From Amycolatopsis tolypomycina (lineage in GTDB: Bacteria > Actinomycetota > Actinomycetes > Mycobacteriales > Pseudonocardiaceae): a stretch of DNA of 64,000 nt. The stretch is taken from positions 372,001 through 436,000 of the forward strand of contig NZ_FNSO01000004.1 of the NCBI RefSeq assembly GCF_900105945.1, read 5' to 3'. The notes below the pieces were generated by a model. It was not told where the DNA came from and did no database searches. It saw nothing but the letters and a program-made list of their open reading frames with translations. The translations under genes and the position numbers were made by a program. Below, one piece after another: positions 45,477 through 54,071 of this stretch (its first letter is position 1; each line of letters opens with the position of its first letter).

Positions 45477-46474
45477 GCGCCCAGCCCGAGGGCCGGAAGC
45501 TGCTGCGTCTCGAGGTTCGCAACAGTGAGACGCCGATCGAGAAGAAGCCGTCGTGGATCAAGACGCGGGTGCGGATGGGGCCGGAGTTCACCGAGCTCAA
45601 GGGTCTGGTTCGTCGCGAGGGTCTGCACACGGTCTGTGAAGAGGCTGGTTGTCCCAACATCTACGAGTGCTGGGAAGACCGTGAGGCCACGTTCCTGATC
45701 GGTGGGGACCAGTGCACGCGCCGGTGTGACTTCTGCCAGATCGACACGGGGAAGCCGGCGGCGTTGGACACGTCGGAGCCGCGGAAGGTCGCGGAGTCCG
45801 TGCAGGCCATGGGGCTGCGCTATTCGACGGTGACCGGTGTTGCGCGGGATGACCTTCCCGATGGTGGCGCGTGGCTGTACGCGGAAACTGTGCGGCAGAT
45901 CCACGCGTTGAACCCCGGTACGGGCGTCGAATTGCTGATTCCGGATTTCAATGCGGATCCTGCGCAGCTGGCGGAGGTTTTCGGGTCGCGGCCTGAGGTT
46001 CTTGCGCACAACGTGGAAACAGTTCCGCGGATTTTCAAGCGCATCCGCCCGGGATTCCGCTACGCTCGATCGCTGGAAGTCATCACGGCCGCGCGTGAGG
46101 CCGGTCTGGTGACGAAGTCCAATCTGATCCTCGGGATGGGCGAAACCCCGGACGAGGTGGCGCCGGCGATGCAGGACCTGGTGGATGCCGGGTGCGAGAT
46201 CCTGACGATCACGCAGTACCTGCGTCCGTCTCCGCGGCACCACCCGGTGGACCGCTGGGTCAAGCCGGAGGAGTTCGTCGAGCACTCTCAGGCTGCGGAG
46301 GCGATGGGCTTCGCGGGTGTGATGGCCGGGCCGCTGGTGCGCTCGTCGTACCGCGCGGGACGGCTGTACGCCCAGACCAAGCGTTACCGTGGAGAAGAGC
46401 TGCCGGAGAACCTGGCCCACCTCGCCGACCAGGGCCCGGCTTCGCAAGAGGCCAGCTCGCTGCTGGCCCGTTAA
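45473..46474 (+). CDS. lipA: Lipoyl synthase
   Basis: 333 aa, ATG overlapping the glyA stop. It is a radical SAM enzyme: CxxxCxxC in CTRRCDFCQ (Cys 81, 85, 88) and the auxiliary cluster in [12 protein letters not shown] (Cys 55, 60, 66), with RSSYRAG near the end. It inserts two sulfurs into octanoyl-GcvH. It lies in the gcv operon without lipB. Its codons use clearly more T and A at third positions than the neighbours (GGT, GTT, CGT, ATT, GAT), suggesting a different origin or selection. Confidence 0.96.
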   Translation: MSAQPEGRKLLRLEVRNSETPIEKKPSWIKTRVRMGPEFTELKGLVRREGLHTVCEEAGCPNIYECWEDREATFLIGGDQCTRRCDFCQIDTGKPAALDTSEPRKVAESVQAMGLRYSTVTGVARDDLPDGGAWLYAETVRQIHALNPGTGVELLIPDFNADPAQLAEVFGSRPEVLAHNVETVPRIFKRIRPGFRYARSLEVITAAREAGLVTKSNLILGMGETPDEVAPAMQDLVDAGCEILTITQYLRPSPRHHPVDRWVKPEEFVEHSQAAEAMGFAGVMAGPLVRSSYRAGRLYAQTKRYRGEELPENLAHLADQGPASQEASSLLAR

Positions 46475-46489
46475 GGAAGGGGCGGATCA

Positions 46490-47857
46490 ATGGCGATCAG
46501 CGTCTTCGACCTGTTTTCCATCGGCATCGGCCCGTCGAGCTCCCACACCGTCGGGCCGATGCGGGCGGCACTGACCTTTGTGGATGGACTCGGCGGCGAA
46601 CTCGGCTCGGTGGCCCGCGTGCAGGCCGAGCTGTTCGGCTCGCTCGGCGCGACCGGGTTCGGCCACGGCAGCGACAAAGCCGTCCTGCTCGGACTGTCCG
46701 GTGAGCGTCCCGAAGAGATCGACACGGACACCGTGCCGGGCCGCATCGCGGACATCCGCGGCGCCGGGCGGCTGCTGCTGGGCGGCACGCACGAGATCGC
46801 GTTCGACGAGGACACCGACCTCACCATGCACCGCCGCAAGTCGCTGCCCGCGCACCCGAACGGCATGGTGTTCCGCGCGTTCGACGCGTCGGGCGCGCTG
46901 CTGCGCGAGCGGACGTACTACTCGGTGGGCGGCGGCTTCGTCCGCGACGAGTCGTACGAGACGGACACGGTGTTCGTCGAGGACTCGACCCCGGTGCCGT
47001 ACCCGTTCCGCACCGGCGCGGACCTCCTGGCGCACTGCGCGTCGACCGGCCTGCCGATCAGCGAGATCATGCTGGCGAACGAGCTTTCCTGGCGCACCGC
47101 CGAGGAAGTGCGCTCGGGCCTGCTGGACATCTGGGCGGTCATGGCGGAGTGCGTCCGCAACGGCTGCACGCACGAAGGCGTCCTGCCCGGCGGCCTGAAG
47201 GTGCCGCGGCGGGCCCGCGCGCTGCACGAAAAGCTCCTGGCCGAGGACGGCGCGGACGACCCGCTGTACGCGATGGACTGGGTGAGCCTGTACGCCCTCG
47301 CGGTCAACGAGGAGAACGCGGCGGGCGGCCGCGTGGTGACGGCCCCGACCAACGGCGCGGCGGGCATCATCCCGGCGGTGCTGCACTACTACCAGCGGTT
47401 CATCCGGCACTCGTCGGACGACGGCATCGTCACGTTCCTGCTCACCGCGGGCGCGATCGGCTCGATCCTCAAGCAGACGGGCTCGATCTCGGGCGCCGAG
47501 GTCGGCTGCCAGGGCGAGGTCGGGTCGGCGTCGGCGATGGCGGCGGCGGGCCTGACGGAGGTGCTGGGCGGCACCCCGGCCCAGGTGGAGAACGCGGCGG
47601 AGATCGGCGTGGAACACCACCTCGGCCTGACCTGCGACCCGGTCGGCGGCCTGGTCCAGATCCCGTGCATCGAGCGCAACGCGGTGGGCGCGTCCAAGGC
47701 GATCCACGCGGCCCGCATGGCCATGCGCGGCGACGGCAGTCACGTGGTGACGCTGGACAAGGCGATCAAGACCATGCGCGAGACGGGCGCGGACATGAGC
47801 GTGAAGTACAAGGAGACCGCCCGCGGCGGCCTGGCGGTGAACGTCATCGAGTGCTGA
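46490..47857 (+). CDS. sdaA: L-serine ammonia-lyase, iron-sulfur type
   Basis: 455 aa single-chain form. The N-terminal beta domain starts [19 protein letters not shown], a signature of the family. The C-terminal catalytic domain has [17 protein letters not shown] and cluster-binding Cys in [17 protein letters not shown] and the terminal VIEC. It uses a 4Fe-4S cluster to deaminate serine to pyruvate and ammonia. It closes the operon, so excess glycine can be burned to pyruvate. It lies 15 bp after lipA. Confidence 0.96.
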   Translation: MAISVFDLFSIGIGPSSSHTVGPMRAALTFVDGLGGELGSVARVQAELFGSLGATGFGHGSDKAVLLGLSGERPEEIDTDTVPGRIADIRGAGRLLLGGTHEIAFDEDTDLTMHRRKSLPAHPNGMVFRAFDASGALLRERTYYSVGGGFVRDESYETDTVFVEDSTPVPYPFRTGADLLAHCASTGLPISEIMLANELSWRTAEEVRSGLLDIWAVMAECVRNGCTHEGVLPGGLKVPRRARALHEKLLAEDGADDPLYAMDWVSLYALAVNEENAAGGRVVTAPTNGAAGIIPAVLHYYQRFIRHSSDDGIVTFLLTAGAIGSILKQTGSISGAEVGCQGEVGSASAMAAAGLTEVLGGTPAQVENAAEIGVEHHLGLTCDPVGGLVQIPCIERNAVGASKAIHAARMAMRGDGSHVVTLDKAIKTMRETGADMSVKYKETARGGLAVNVIEC

Positions 47858-47869
47858 CCGGCCCGCCAC

Positions 47870-47895
47870 GGGGCACTTTCACGTGAAAGTGCCCC
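47870..47895. terminator. Perfect 26-bp palindrome at the end of the gcv operon
   Basis: Two 13-nt arms, GGGGCACTTTCAC and GTGAAAGTGCCCC, without a central gap, 12 bp after sdaA. It serves as a terminator for the operon and contains the stop codon region of the convergent small gene. Confidence 0.75.
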
Positions 47896-48094
47896 TCTTG
47901 GGGGCGAGCGGTGGGTCAGGGTCCGGGGCCACCGCCAGCTTCAACCCCACCTCGACGAGCGTCCACCCGAGCTGTTGCCTCTTCGTCCCCGTGCGGCGGC
48001 GAGGCGTCGCCCGGCCGGGTGGGCGGTTGCGCACGCCGCGGCGCAACTCGCCTTCGCGCTCGTGTACCAGATCCTCGGCCATCAGGAAATGCAC
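47879..48094 (-). CDS. Small conserved-looking protein
   Basis: About 71 aa from a GTG at 48094 (VHFLMAEDLVHEREGEL); the inner ATG (48082) and an ATG at 48136 are alternatives. The sequence MAEDLVHEREGELRRGVRNR then RQQLGWTLVEVGLKLAV looks like a short basic protein family found beside unrelated genes in Pseudonocardiaceae. The role is unknown. The end lies inside the 47870 palindrome. It could be a chance open frame. Confidence 0.45.
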   Translation of the reverse strand: MHFLMAEDLVHEREGELRRGVRNRPPGRATPRRRTGTKRQQLGWTLVEVGLKLAVAPDPDPPLAPKRGTFT

Positions 48095-48250
48095 CGGATC
48101 GCCCCCTGCGTCGATGTTCGGTGTCGGTGACTCCATCGTTGCGAACCGTGCCCGTTGCTTCCACCGGTTTTTCTGCGCGCGAAAGCCAGTGTCACCGACA
48201 GCGACCGGGGTTGGCCACTCCGAAGGTGCCCCGCGGCCTAGACTCGCGGG

Positions 48251-48970
48251 ATGGACTCGACCTCGGTGGTGAATGCCGGCGAAGCGCTGTTCCGGCCGGT
48301 CCGCACCGGCAACGCCTTCGAGGAGACCGTCGAGCGGCTGCTGCAGGCGATCCGGCTGGGCGTCGTCGGCGCGGGGGAGCGGCTTCCCTCCGAGCGCGAG
48401 CTCGCCGAACGGCTCGGCGTCAGCCGCGTCACGCTGCGCGAGGCCATCCGGGCGCTCTCCGACGCCGGTTACGTCGAGTCACGGCGAGGCCGCTACGGCG
48501 GCACGTTCGTGCACGACACCCTGCCCGCCCCGCCCGAGCCCGGCGGCAACGTCGACACCGTCGCGCTCGAAGACGCGTTGAGCCTCCGGTACGTCCTCGA
48601 GACCGGCGCCGCCGAGATGGCCGCCGCGCGGTCGCTGAGCCCGGCCGACCGGCAGCACCTCACCGGCACGCTCGCCGAGGCCGCCGGCGCCGACCTCGAC
48701 GACTACCGCCGCAAGGACTCCCGGCTGCACCTGGCCATCGCCGAGGTGACCGCGTCCGGCTCCCTGACCACGGCGATGGCCGACGCCCGCACCCGCGTCA
48801 ACCAGCTCCTCGACCGCATCCCGCTGCTCCCGCCCAACCTCGAGCACTCGAACGCCCAGCACGAGGCGATCGTCGACGCGATACTGGCCGGCGACGCGCC
48901 CGCCGCGCGCCGGGCGATGGCCGAGCACATCGAGGGCACGGCGTCGCTGCTGCGCGCGTTCCTGGCTTGA
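48251..48970 (+). CDS. FadR-type GntR family regulator
   Basis: 239 aa. N-terminal winged HTH (about 22-92, LPSERELAERLGVSRVTLRE) and a C-terminal all-helical FCD ligand domain (about 103-235, YRRKDSRLHLAIAEVT and EHSNAQHEAIVDAILAGDA) with His and Asp residues that bind a metal in this group. Such regulators respond to carboxylates. A distant pair TGTCGGTGAC (48122-48131) / GTCACCGACA (48191-48200) lies upstream. The regulated genes are not clear; both nearby catabolic operons are candidates. Confidence 0.88.
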   Translation: MDSTSVVNAGEALFRPVRTGNAFEETVERLLQAIRLGVVGAGERLPSERELAERLGVSRVTLREAIRALSDAGYVESRRGRYGGTFVHDTLPAPPEPGGNVDTVALEDALSLRYVLETGAAEMAAARSLSPADRQHLTGTLAEAAGADLDDYRRKDSRLHLAIAEVTASGSLTTAMADARTRVNQLLDRIPLLPPNLEHSNAQHEAIVDAILAGDAPAARRAMAEHIEGTASLLRAFLA

Positions 48971-48977
48971 GCTTCCG

Positions 48978-49262
48978 TCAGCCGTCGTAGCTGCGGCGGT
49001 GGGCCATGATCCGCCGCCGGTGCGTGGTGGCCCAGTCGGCGAGGCCGGTCACCGAGTCCAGCAGCGTGGCACCGAGTTCGGTCAGGGTGTACTCGACGCG
49101 CGGCGGGACGCTGGGGTGGACGGTGCGGGTGAGCAGGCCGTCGCGTTCGAGCTGCCGCAGCGTCCGCGTGAGCATGCGCTGGGAGATCCCGGTGACAGCG
49201 CGGTGGAGCTCGCCGAAGCGCAGGGTCCGGTCGCGGAGCTGCCCGATGACCAGGAGGTCCAC
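48978..49262 (-). CDS. HxlR family regulator, 5'-truncated
   Basis: 94 aa from a GTG at 49262. The winged-helix core is intact (FGELHRAVTGISQRMLTRTL, PRVEYTLTELGATLLD). HxlR proteins normally have a first helix ending in GDKW or GGKW before LLVIGQL. That GDKW is encoded just upstream (LVGDKW) but in a different frame, and beyond it lies the start of the divergent SDR gene. Either a one-base loss or a deletion removed the N-terminus, so activity is doubtful. Confidence 0.65.
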   Translation of the reverse strand: MDLLVIGQLRDRTLRFGELHRAVTGISQRMLTRTLRQLERDGLLTRTVHPSVPPRVEYTLTELGATLLDSVTGLADWATTHRRRIMAHRRSYDG

Positions 49263-49295
49263 TTGTCACCGACGAGCGAGCAGGAGGGATGCCGG

Positions 49296-51917
49296 ATGAG
49301 CAAGACGCTGGTCGTCGTCGGTGCCGGGCCCGGACTGGGGATGGGCGTGGCGCGCGCGTTCGGGCGCCGCGGATTCCGGGTCGGGTTGGTCGCCCGCACC
49401 CCGGACCGGCTGGCCGCCCTCGTCGCGGACCTGGCCGGGCTGGGTGTCGAAGCCGCGGCGTTCCCCGCGGACATCCGGGATCGCGCCGCGCTGGCCACCG
49501 CGCTGGCGGCGGCCAAGGACGCACTCGGGCCGATCGACGTCCTGGAATACAGCCCCAGCCCGTCCGGGCCCATCACCACGGCCGTGCGGACCACGGCCGA
49601 GTCGGTGACCGCGCAGCTCGACCTGCACCTGCTGGGTGCGGTGACCGCGGTCGGCCAGGTCCTGCCGGACATGCGCGCCCGGGGCGCGGGCACGCTGCTG
49701 CTGACCACCGGGGTGTCCTCGACGATCCCCGCGCCGTTCCTGGCCAACGTCGGGGCCGCCATGGCCGGCCTGCGCAACTGGGCCCACACGCTGCACGCCG
49801 AACTGAAGCCCGAAGGCATCCACGCGGCCACGGTGACGATCGCCTCGGGGGTCGTGCCCGGGGGCGGCGAGGCCGATCCCGACGCCATCGGCGAGCGCTA
49901 CCACCGCCTGTACCAGCAGGCTGACCGCGTCGAGGAGGTCATCGGGGACCTGGACGCGTTCCGCGCGCTCGTCACCCGGGGCGCGCTGAGGTCCGCGATC
50001 TTCATCGGATTCGAACAATTCGACGCAGAACCTTTTCCCCCGTCCGGCCGTCACCCTTTCGTGACCTTGTCGACGGACGACCCCGACGAACCCGCAGCCA
50101 AGCCCGACATCCGGGGGTGGCGCCGCGTCCGGCGGATCGCCGGCCGGACGGCCGGCGTCCTGGTCGGCGGCCCGCTGATCGCCTTCTGGGTCGCCTACCT
50201 CGTGCTCGACGTCCGCAGCCCGCAGGAAGTACTGGCCGGGCTCGAAAAGACCGTCGTCCTGCGGTACGCGGACGGGTCCGAGCTGCTCAAGGTGGTCCCG
50301 GACGACGGCGACCGGATGTTCGTCCCCTACGGGCAGGTGCCCGCGAAGCTGCGGGACGCCATCATCGCCACCGAGGACCCGACCTTCTGGGACAACCAGG
50401 GCTTCGACCCCACCGGCATCGGCCGCGCGTTCCTCACCGGGGTCGGCGGCGGCTCCGGGATCACCCAGCAGTACATCAAGAAGTCCACCGGCGACGAAGA
50501 AGCGACGCTCGGGCGCAAGTTCGCCGAGCTCGTGCTGGCCACGAAGATCACCCAGGAGCAGAGCAAGGAGGAGATCTTCGAAAGCTACGTCAACATCATC
50601 TCCTTCGGCCGCGGCACGTTCGGGCCCGCCGCGGCGATGAACGCCTACTTCGGCAAGAAGCTCGACGACTCCATCACCTGGAGCGAAGCCGCTTTCCTCG
50701 CCGGGATGATCCAGTCGCCGTCGGTGCACGACCCGGCCGCCTCCGGCGACGCCCACGCCGCCCGGCGCTGGCAGTACGTGCGCGACAAGCTCGTCGGCCG
50801 CGGGTACGTCGGGAACGACGAGCCGATGGCCTATCCCGGCGGCGAGATCCAGCCGCCGTCGGAGACCCGCGCCGGCCGCGTCACCTACGACGAGTTCCAC
50901 ATCAAGCAGCAGGTCCTCGCCGAGCTGGAACAGGACGGCTTCCCGCTGAGCCGGCTCCAGCAGGCGAACCTGACGGTCGAGACGACGCTGGACCGCGGCC
51001 GGCAGGACGCCGCGAAGAAAGCCTTGCGGGACAGGCTGGACGGCGAGCCGGCGGTGTTCCGCGGGGCCGTCGTCGCGATCGACCCGTCGACCGGGGCCGT
51101 GCGCGCCTACAACGGCGGCGACCAGGGCGTCCGCGACTACGCGGGCACCCCGCACGCGCTCGGCACGGCGTTCCACCCGTTCACGTTCACCGCGGCGCTG
51201 CTCCACGGCTTCGGCCCGGACCAGCCGATCCCGGCGTTCTCGAAGGTCGAGTTCCTCGGCGAGGACTTCCAGTACCCGGAAGCCTGCGGCAAGAAGTGCA
51301 CCCCGCGCCGGGCCTTGGAAACGCACGCCGCCGGCACCCTCGTCGCGCTGGCGAAGAAGCTCGGCCCGGAGGCGGTGAGCGAGGCCGCCCGGCAGGCCGG
51401 CATCCCGGACGCCGTCGACGGCGTCCCGACCCTGCGCGAGAAGGACGGCTTCCTCATCGGGCCGGGCATCGCCATCGGCCGGTACCCGCTGCGGCCGCTG
51501 GACGTCGCCGGTGCCTACGGGACCTTCGCCGCCGAAGGCCGGCGCGCCACCCCGCACCTCGTCGCGAAGGTGCGCGACGAAAGCGGCTCGGTCGTCTGGG
51601 AGCACCAGGACACCGCGGCCCCGGCGTTCGGCGACGAAGCCGCGAGCCGCCGGGTGGCCACCGCGGTCACCGACGCGCTGGGCACGACGCTGCCCGACGG
51701 CCGTCCGGCCGCGCTGCGCACCGGCGAGGCCGAGCACGGCAACAGCCCGGACAACCAGGACGCCTGGGCGGTCGGCTACACCCCCCAGCTGGTGACGGCG
51801 GTCTGGATCGGCTCCGACGACGAGCGGCGCCTGAAGGACGCGGCCGGCCGCAAGCTGACCGGAGACGCCGCCGCGGCCGACGTCTGGCGCACGTTCATGA
51901 CGGCCGCGCGGCCGTAG
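49296..51917 (+). CDS. Open frame joining an SDR to a class A PBP-like protein
   Basis: 873 aa without an internal stop. The ATG at 49296 has AGGAGGG before it. Residues 1 to about 222 are an SDR (VVVGAGPGLGMGVARAFG, GAAMAGLRNWAHTLHAEL) that would normally end near VEEVIG. The frame then passes through about 100 bp of lower-GC sequence into a membrane-anchored glycosyltransferase-51/transpeptidase protein. SDR and PBP functions are unrelated, so this is probably two genes that lost the SDR stop codon. A fused product is possible. Confidence 0.6.
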   Translation: MSKTLVVVGAGPGLGMGVARAFGRRGFRVGLVARTPDRLAALVADLAGLGVEAAAFPADIRDRAALATALAAAKDALGPIDVLEYSPSPSGPITTAVRTTAESVTAQLDLHLLGAVTAVGQVLPDMRARGAGTLLLTTGVSSTIPAPFLANVGAAMAGLRNWAHTLHAELKPEGIHAATVTIASGVVPGGGEADPDAIGERYHRLYQQADRVEEVIGDLDAFRALVTRGALRSAIFIGFEQFDAEPFPPSGRHPFVTLSTDDPDEPAAKPDIRGWRRVRRIAGRTAGVLVGGPLIAFWVAYLVLDVRSPQEVLAGLEKTVVLRYADGSELLKVVPDDGDRMFVPYGQVPAKLRDAIIATEDPTFWDNQGFDPTGIGRAFLTGVGGGSGITQQYIKKSTGDEEATLGRKFAELVLATKITQEQSKEEIFESYVNIISFGRGTFGPAAAMNAYFGKKLDDSITWSEAAFLAGMIQSPSVHDPAASGDAHAARRWQYVRDKLVGRGYVGNDEPMAYPGGEIQPPSETRAGRVTYDEFHIKQQVLAELEQDGFPLSRLQQANLTVETTLDRGRQDAAKKALRDRLDGEPAVFRGAVVAIDPSTGAVRAYNGGDQGVRDYAGTPHALGTAFHPFTFTAALLHGFGPDQPIPAFSKVEFLGEDFQYPEACGKKCTPRRALETHAAGTLVALAKKLGPEAVSEAARQAGIPDAVDGVPTLREKDGFLIGPGIAIGRYPLRPLDVAGAYGTFAAEGRRATPHLVAKVRDESGSVVWEHQDTAAPAFGDEAASRRVATAVTDALGTTLPDGRPAALRTGEAEHGNSPDNQDAWAVGYTPQLVTAVWIGSDDERRLKDAAGRKLTGDAAAADVWRTFMTAARP
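50061..51917 (+). CDS. Class A penicillin-binding protein-like, transpeptidase motifs lost
   Basis: 618 aa if it starts at the GTG at 50061 (VTLSTDDPDEP). There is a cytoplasmic N-terminus, one membrane helix (about 36-54), and a GT51 transglycosylase domain with EDPTFWDNQGFDPTGIGRAF and GGSGITQQYIKK. The transpeptidase fold follows, but its three catalytic motifs are changed: SxxK is TAFH (Thr369, His372), SxN is AAG (about 425), and KTG is RTG with Glu after it (553-556). It should polymerise glycan strands but not cross-link them or bind penicillin covalently. The start is uncertain because the frame is open from the SDR. Confidence 0.7.
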   Translation: MTLSTDDPDEPAAKPDIRGWRRVRRIAGRTAGVLVGGPLIAFWVAYLVLDVRSPQEVLAGLEKTVVLRYADGSELLKVVPDDGDRMFVPYGQVPAKLRDAIIATEDPTFWDNQGFDPTGIGRAFLTGVGGGSGITQQYIKKSTGDEEATLGRKFAELVLATKITQEQSKEEIFESYVNIISFGRGTFGPAAAMNAYFGKKLDDSITWSEAAFLAGMIQSPSVHDPAASGDAHAARRWQYVRDKLVGRGYVGNDEPMAYPGGEIQPPSETRAGRVTYDEFHIKQQVLAELEQDGFPLSRLQQANLTVETTLDRGRQDAAKKALRDRLDGEPAVFRGAVVAIDPSTGAVRAYNGGDQGVRDYAGTPHALGTAFHPFTFTAALLHGFGPDQPIPAFSKVEFLGEDFQYPEACGKKCTPRRALETHAAGTLVALAKKLGPEAVSEAARQAGIPDAVDGVPTLREKDGFLIGPGIAIGRYPLRPLDVAGAYGTFAAEGRRATPHLVAKVRDESGSVVWEHQDTAAPAFGDEAASRRVATAVTDALGTTLPDGRPAALRTGEAEHGNSPDNQDAWAVGYTPQLVTAVWIGSDDERRLKDAAGRKLTGDAAAADVWRTFMTAARP

Positions 51918-51924
51918 CGGTGGG

Positions 51925-52581
51925 TCAGCGGACCAGGGCCAGCACGAACCCGTCGTAACCCTTGCCGCCCACCGTCTGGATCGCCGTCGCGTCGAGGCGG
52001 TCCTCGGCGGCCAGGAGGGCGAACATCTCGCGGGCGCCGCGGACGTTCACGTCGTCGCTGTCCGGGTCGGCCACCCGGCCCTGCCGCACGACGTTGTCGA
52101 CGACGATCGTCGTGCCCGGGCGGGACAGGGCCAGCGAGGCGCGCACGTAGTTCGCGAGGTTGGCCTTGTCGGCGTCGATGAACACGAAGTCGAACGGCCC
52201 GGTCAGCGTCGGCAGCGTGTCGAGCGCCGCGCCGACCCGGATCTCGGCGACGTCCTCGCCGAAGCCCGCGCGCGCCAGGTTGGCCTTCGCCACTTCGGCG
52301 TGCTTCGGCTCGTACTCGCAGGTCACCAGCTTGCCGCCGGCGGGCAGCGCGCGGGCGAGCCAGATGGTGCTGTACCCGCCGAGGGTGCCGATCTCGAGGA
52401 TCGTCCGCGCCCCCGCCATCCTGGCCAGCAGGTTGAGCAGCTTGCCCTGGTTGGGGGCGACGGCGATGTGCGGCAGCCCGGCGGCGTCGGCGTCGGCCAA
52501 CGCCGTGTCGAGCACCGGGTCGGGGGCGAGCAGGGCGCCGGCGAGGTAGTCGTCGACGGCGGTCCAGGTCTGGTCGGTCAT
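51925..52581 (-). CDS. Class I SAM-dependent O-methyltransferase
   Basis: 218 aa. CCoAOMT-like fold: SAM motif EIGTLGGYSTIWLA (about 63-76), acidic motif VTCEYEP, and DFVFIDADKANLANYV with the metal-binding Asp residues, then VVDNVVRQGRVAD. It probably methylates a catechol-type hydroxyl; the substrate is unknown. It is convergent with the PBP-like gene (7 bp apart) and divergent from the MocR gene across a palindrome. Confidence 0.9.
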   Translation of the reverse strand: MTDQTWTAVDDYLAGALLAPDPVLDTALADADAAGLPHIAVAPNQGKLLNLLARMAGARTILEIGTLGGYSTIWLARALPAGGKLVTCEYEPKHAEVAKANLARAGFGEDVAEIRVGAALDTLPTLTGPFDFVFIDADKANLANYVRASLALSRPGTTIVVDNVVRQGRVADPDSDDVNVRGAREMFALLAAEDRLDATAIQTVGGKGYDGFVLALVR

Positions 52582-52621
52582 GGCACCTCCACCGTCAATC
52601 TAACCCGGATGGGATCATGCT

Positions 52622-52641
52622 CGCCGGAAGCGTTTCCGGCG
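52622..52641. promoter_or_regulatory. Operator palindrome between O-methyltransferase and MocR genes
   Basis: CGCCGGAA (52622-52629) and TTCCGGCG (52634-52641), 8-bp arms with a 4-bp centre, 11 bp before the MocR ATG. It is a likely site for MocR or another dimeric regulator acting on both divergent genes. Confidence 0.6.
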
Positions 52642-52652
52642 GAAGGGCAGGC

Positions 52653-53975
52653 ATGGACGACTACCGCGTCGTCGCGGACGCCCTCGCCGCCGACATCGAG
52701 GCCGGCCGGCTCCGGCCCGGCGACCGGCTCCCGCCGCAGCGCCGCTTCGCGCGGCAGCGCGGCATCGCCGGCTCCACCGCCGCCCGCGTCTACGGCGAGC
52801 TCGTCCGGCGCGGCCTGGCCGTCGGCGAGGTCGGCCGCGGCACGTTCGTCCGCGCGGCCAAGCCGCCGCCCGAACCCGCGCTCGCCGAGCCCGGCGGCGC
52901 CCGCGTCGACCTCGAACTCAACTTCGCCGTCCTGCCCGAGGAGTCCGCGCGGCTGGCCCGCGCGCTGGAACCGCTGCTGCGCGAGGACGTCCTGACCGCC
53001 GCCCTGCACCCGATCGGGACCGCGGGCACGCGCGCGGCCCGCGAGGCGGCGGCCGGCCTGCTCGCCCGCGGCGACTGGCGCCCGGACCCGGCGAACGTGC
53101 TGTTCACCGGCAACGGCAGGCAGGCGCTGGCGGCCTCGATCGCCGCGTTCGTGCCGGTCGGGGAGCGGCTCGCGGTGGAATCGCTGACCTACCCGGTGGT
53201 GAAGGCCCTCGCCGCGCGGCTCGGCGTCGAGCTCGTGCCGATCGAGACCGACGAGTCCGGGCTGGTCCCGGAGGCCCTGGCGGCGGCCGGTCCGGTGCGC
53301 GCGCTCTACGTCCAGCCGACCCTGCACAACCCGCTCGGCACCACGATGCCGCCGCCGCGGCGGGCCGCGCTGGCGGAGGTCACGGCCCGGCTCGACCTGC
53401 CGGTGATCGAGGACGGCATCTACACGTTCCTGCGCGACGACGTCCGCCCCTTCGCCGCGTACGCGCCGGAGCGCACGGTGTTCGTCGACAGCCTGTCCAA
53501 GCGGGTCGCGCCGGGCCTGACGGCGGGCTTCCTCGTGTCGCCGCCGTCCTGGACGGCGCGGCTGGCGTCGTCGGTGCGCTCGGGTGCCTGGGCCGCCTCG
53601 CGGTTCGCCGTCGAAGCGGCGACGCAGTGGATCGTGACGGGCACCCTGGGCGACATCGAGGCCGCCAAACGCCGGGACGCGGCCGCCCGGGCCTCCGTGG
53701 TGGCCGAAAAGCTGCCCGGCCTGCGCGGCGACCCCGCTTCGTACCACCGCTGGTGGGAGCTGCCGGAACATTGGCGGGCGGACACGTTCGTCGCCGCGGC
53801 GGCCCGTCGCGGGATCGCCCTGTCCCCGGCGGCCGCGTTCGCGGTGCTGCCGGGCCACGCGCCGAACGCCGTGCGGATCGCGGTGTCGGCCCCGCCGGTG
53901 GAAACCCTCTCCGCGGCGCTCGACGTCCTGGCCGGCCTGGCGAGCGGCAGCCCGGACGACCTGCTGGCCGACTGA
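52653..53975 (+). CDS. MocR-type GntR/aminotransferase regulator
   Basis: 440 aa from the ATG at 52653; an earlier start would cover the palindrome. The N-terminal GntR winged HTH (about 1-70, LRPGDRLPPQRRFARQRGIA) is fused to a fold-type I PLP domain with the Schiff-base Lys283 in DSLSKRVAPGLTAGF and YVQPTLHNPLGTTM. MocR proteins sense PLP or amino-compounds and usually control the divergent gene, here the O-methyltransferase. Confidence 0.9.
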   Translation: MDDYRVVADALAADIEAGRLRPGDRLPPQRRFARQRGIAGSTAARVYGELVRRGLAVGEVGRGTFVRAAKPPPEPALAEPGGARVDLELNFAVLPEESARLARALEPLLREDVLTAALHPIGTAGTRAAREAAAGLLARGDWRPDPANVLFTGNGRQALAASIAAFVPVGERLAVESLTYPVVKALAARLGVELVPIETDESGLVPEALAAAGPVRALYVQPTLHNPLGTTMPPPRRAALAEVTARLDLPVIEDGIYTFLRDDVRPFAAYAPERTVFVDSLSKRVAPGLTAGFLVSPPSWTARLASSVRSGAWAASRFAVEAATQWIVTGTLGDIEAAKRRDAAARASVVAEKLPGLRGDPASYHRWWELPEHWRADTFVAAAARRGIALSPAAAFAVLPGHAPNAVRIAVSAPPVETLSAALDVLAGLASGSPDDLLAD

Positions 53976-54071
53976 CAGCGGCTGACAGGGGCGTGCCAGC
54001 CACGTGTGCGGCCGCCGCCAGTGATCACCGCCAGCCTTCGGGAGTCACACCGAAACCCCGAAGGAGCACCC

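Noticed and set aside
49266..51737. An 823-codon open frame opposite the SDR/PBP region
   Set aside because: Antisense shadow; no recognisable motifs.
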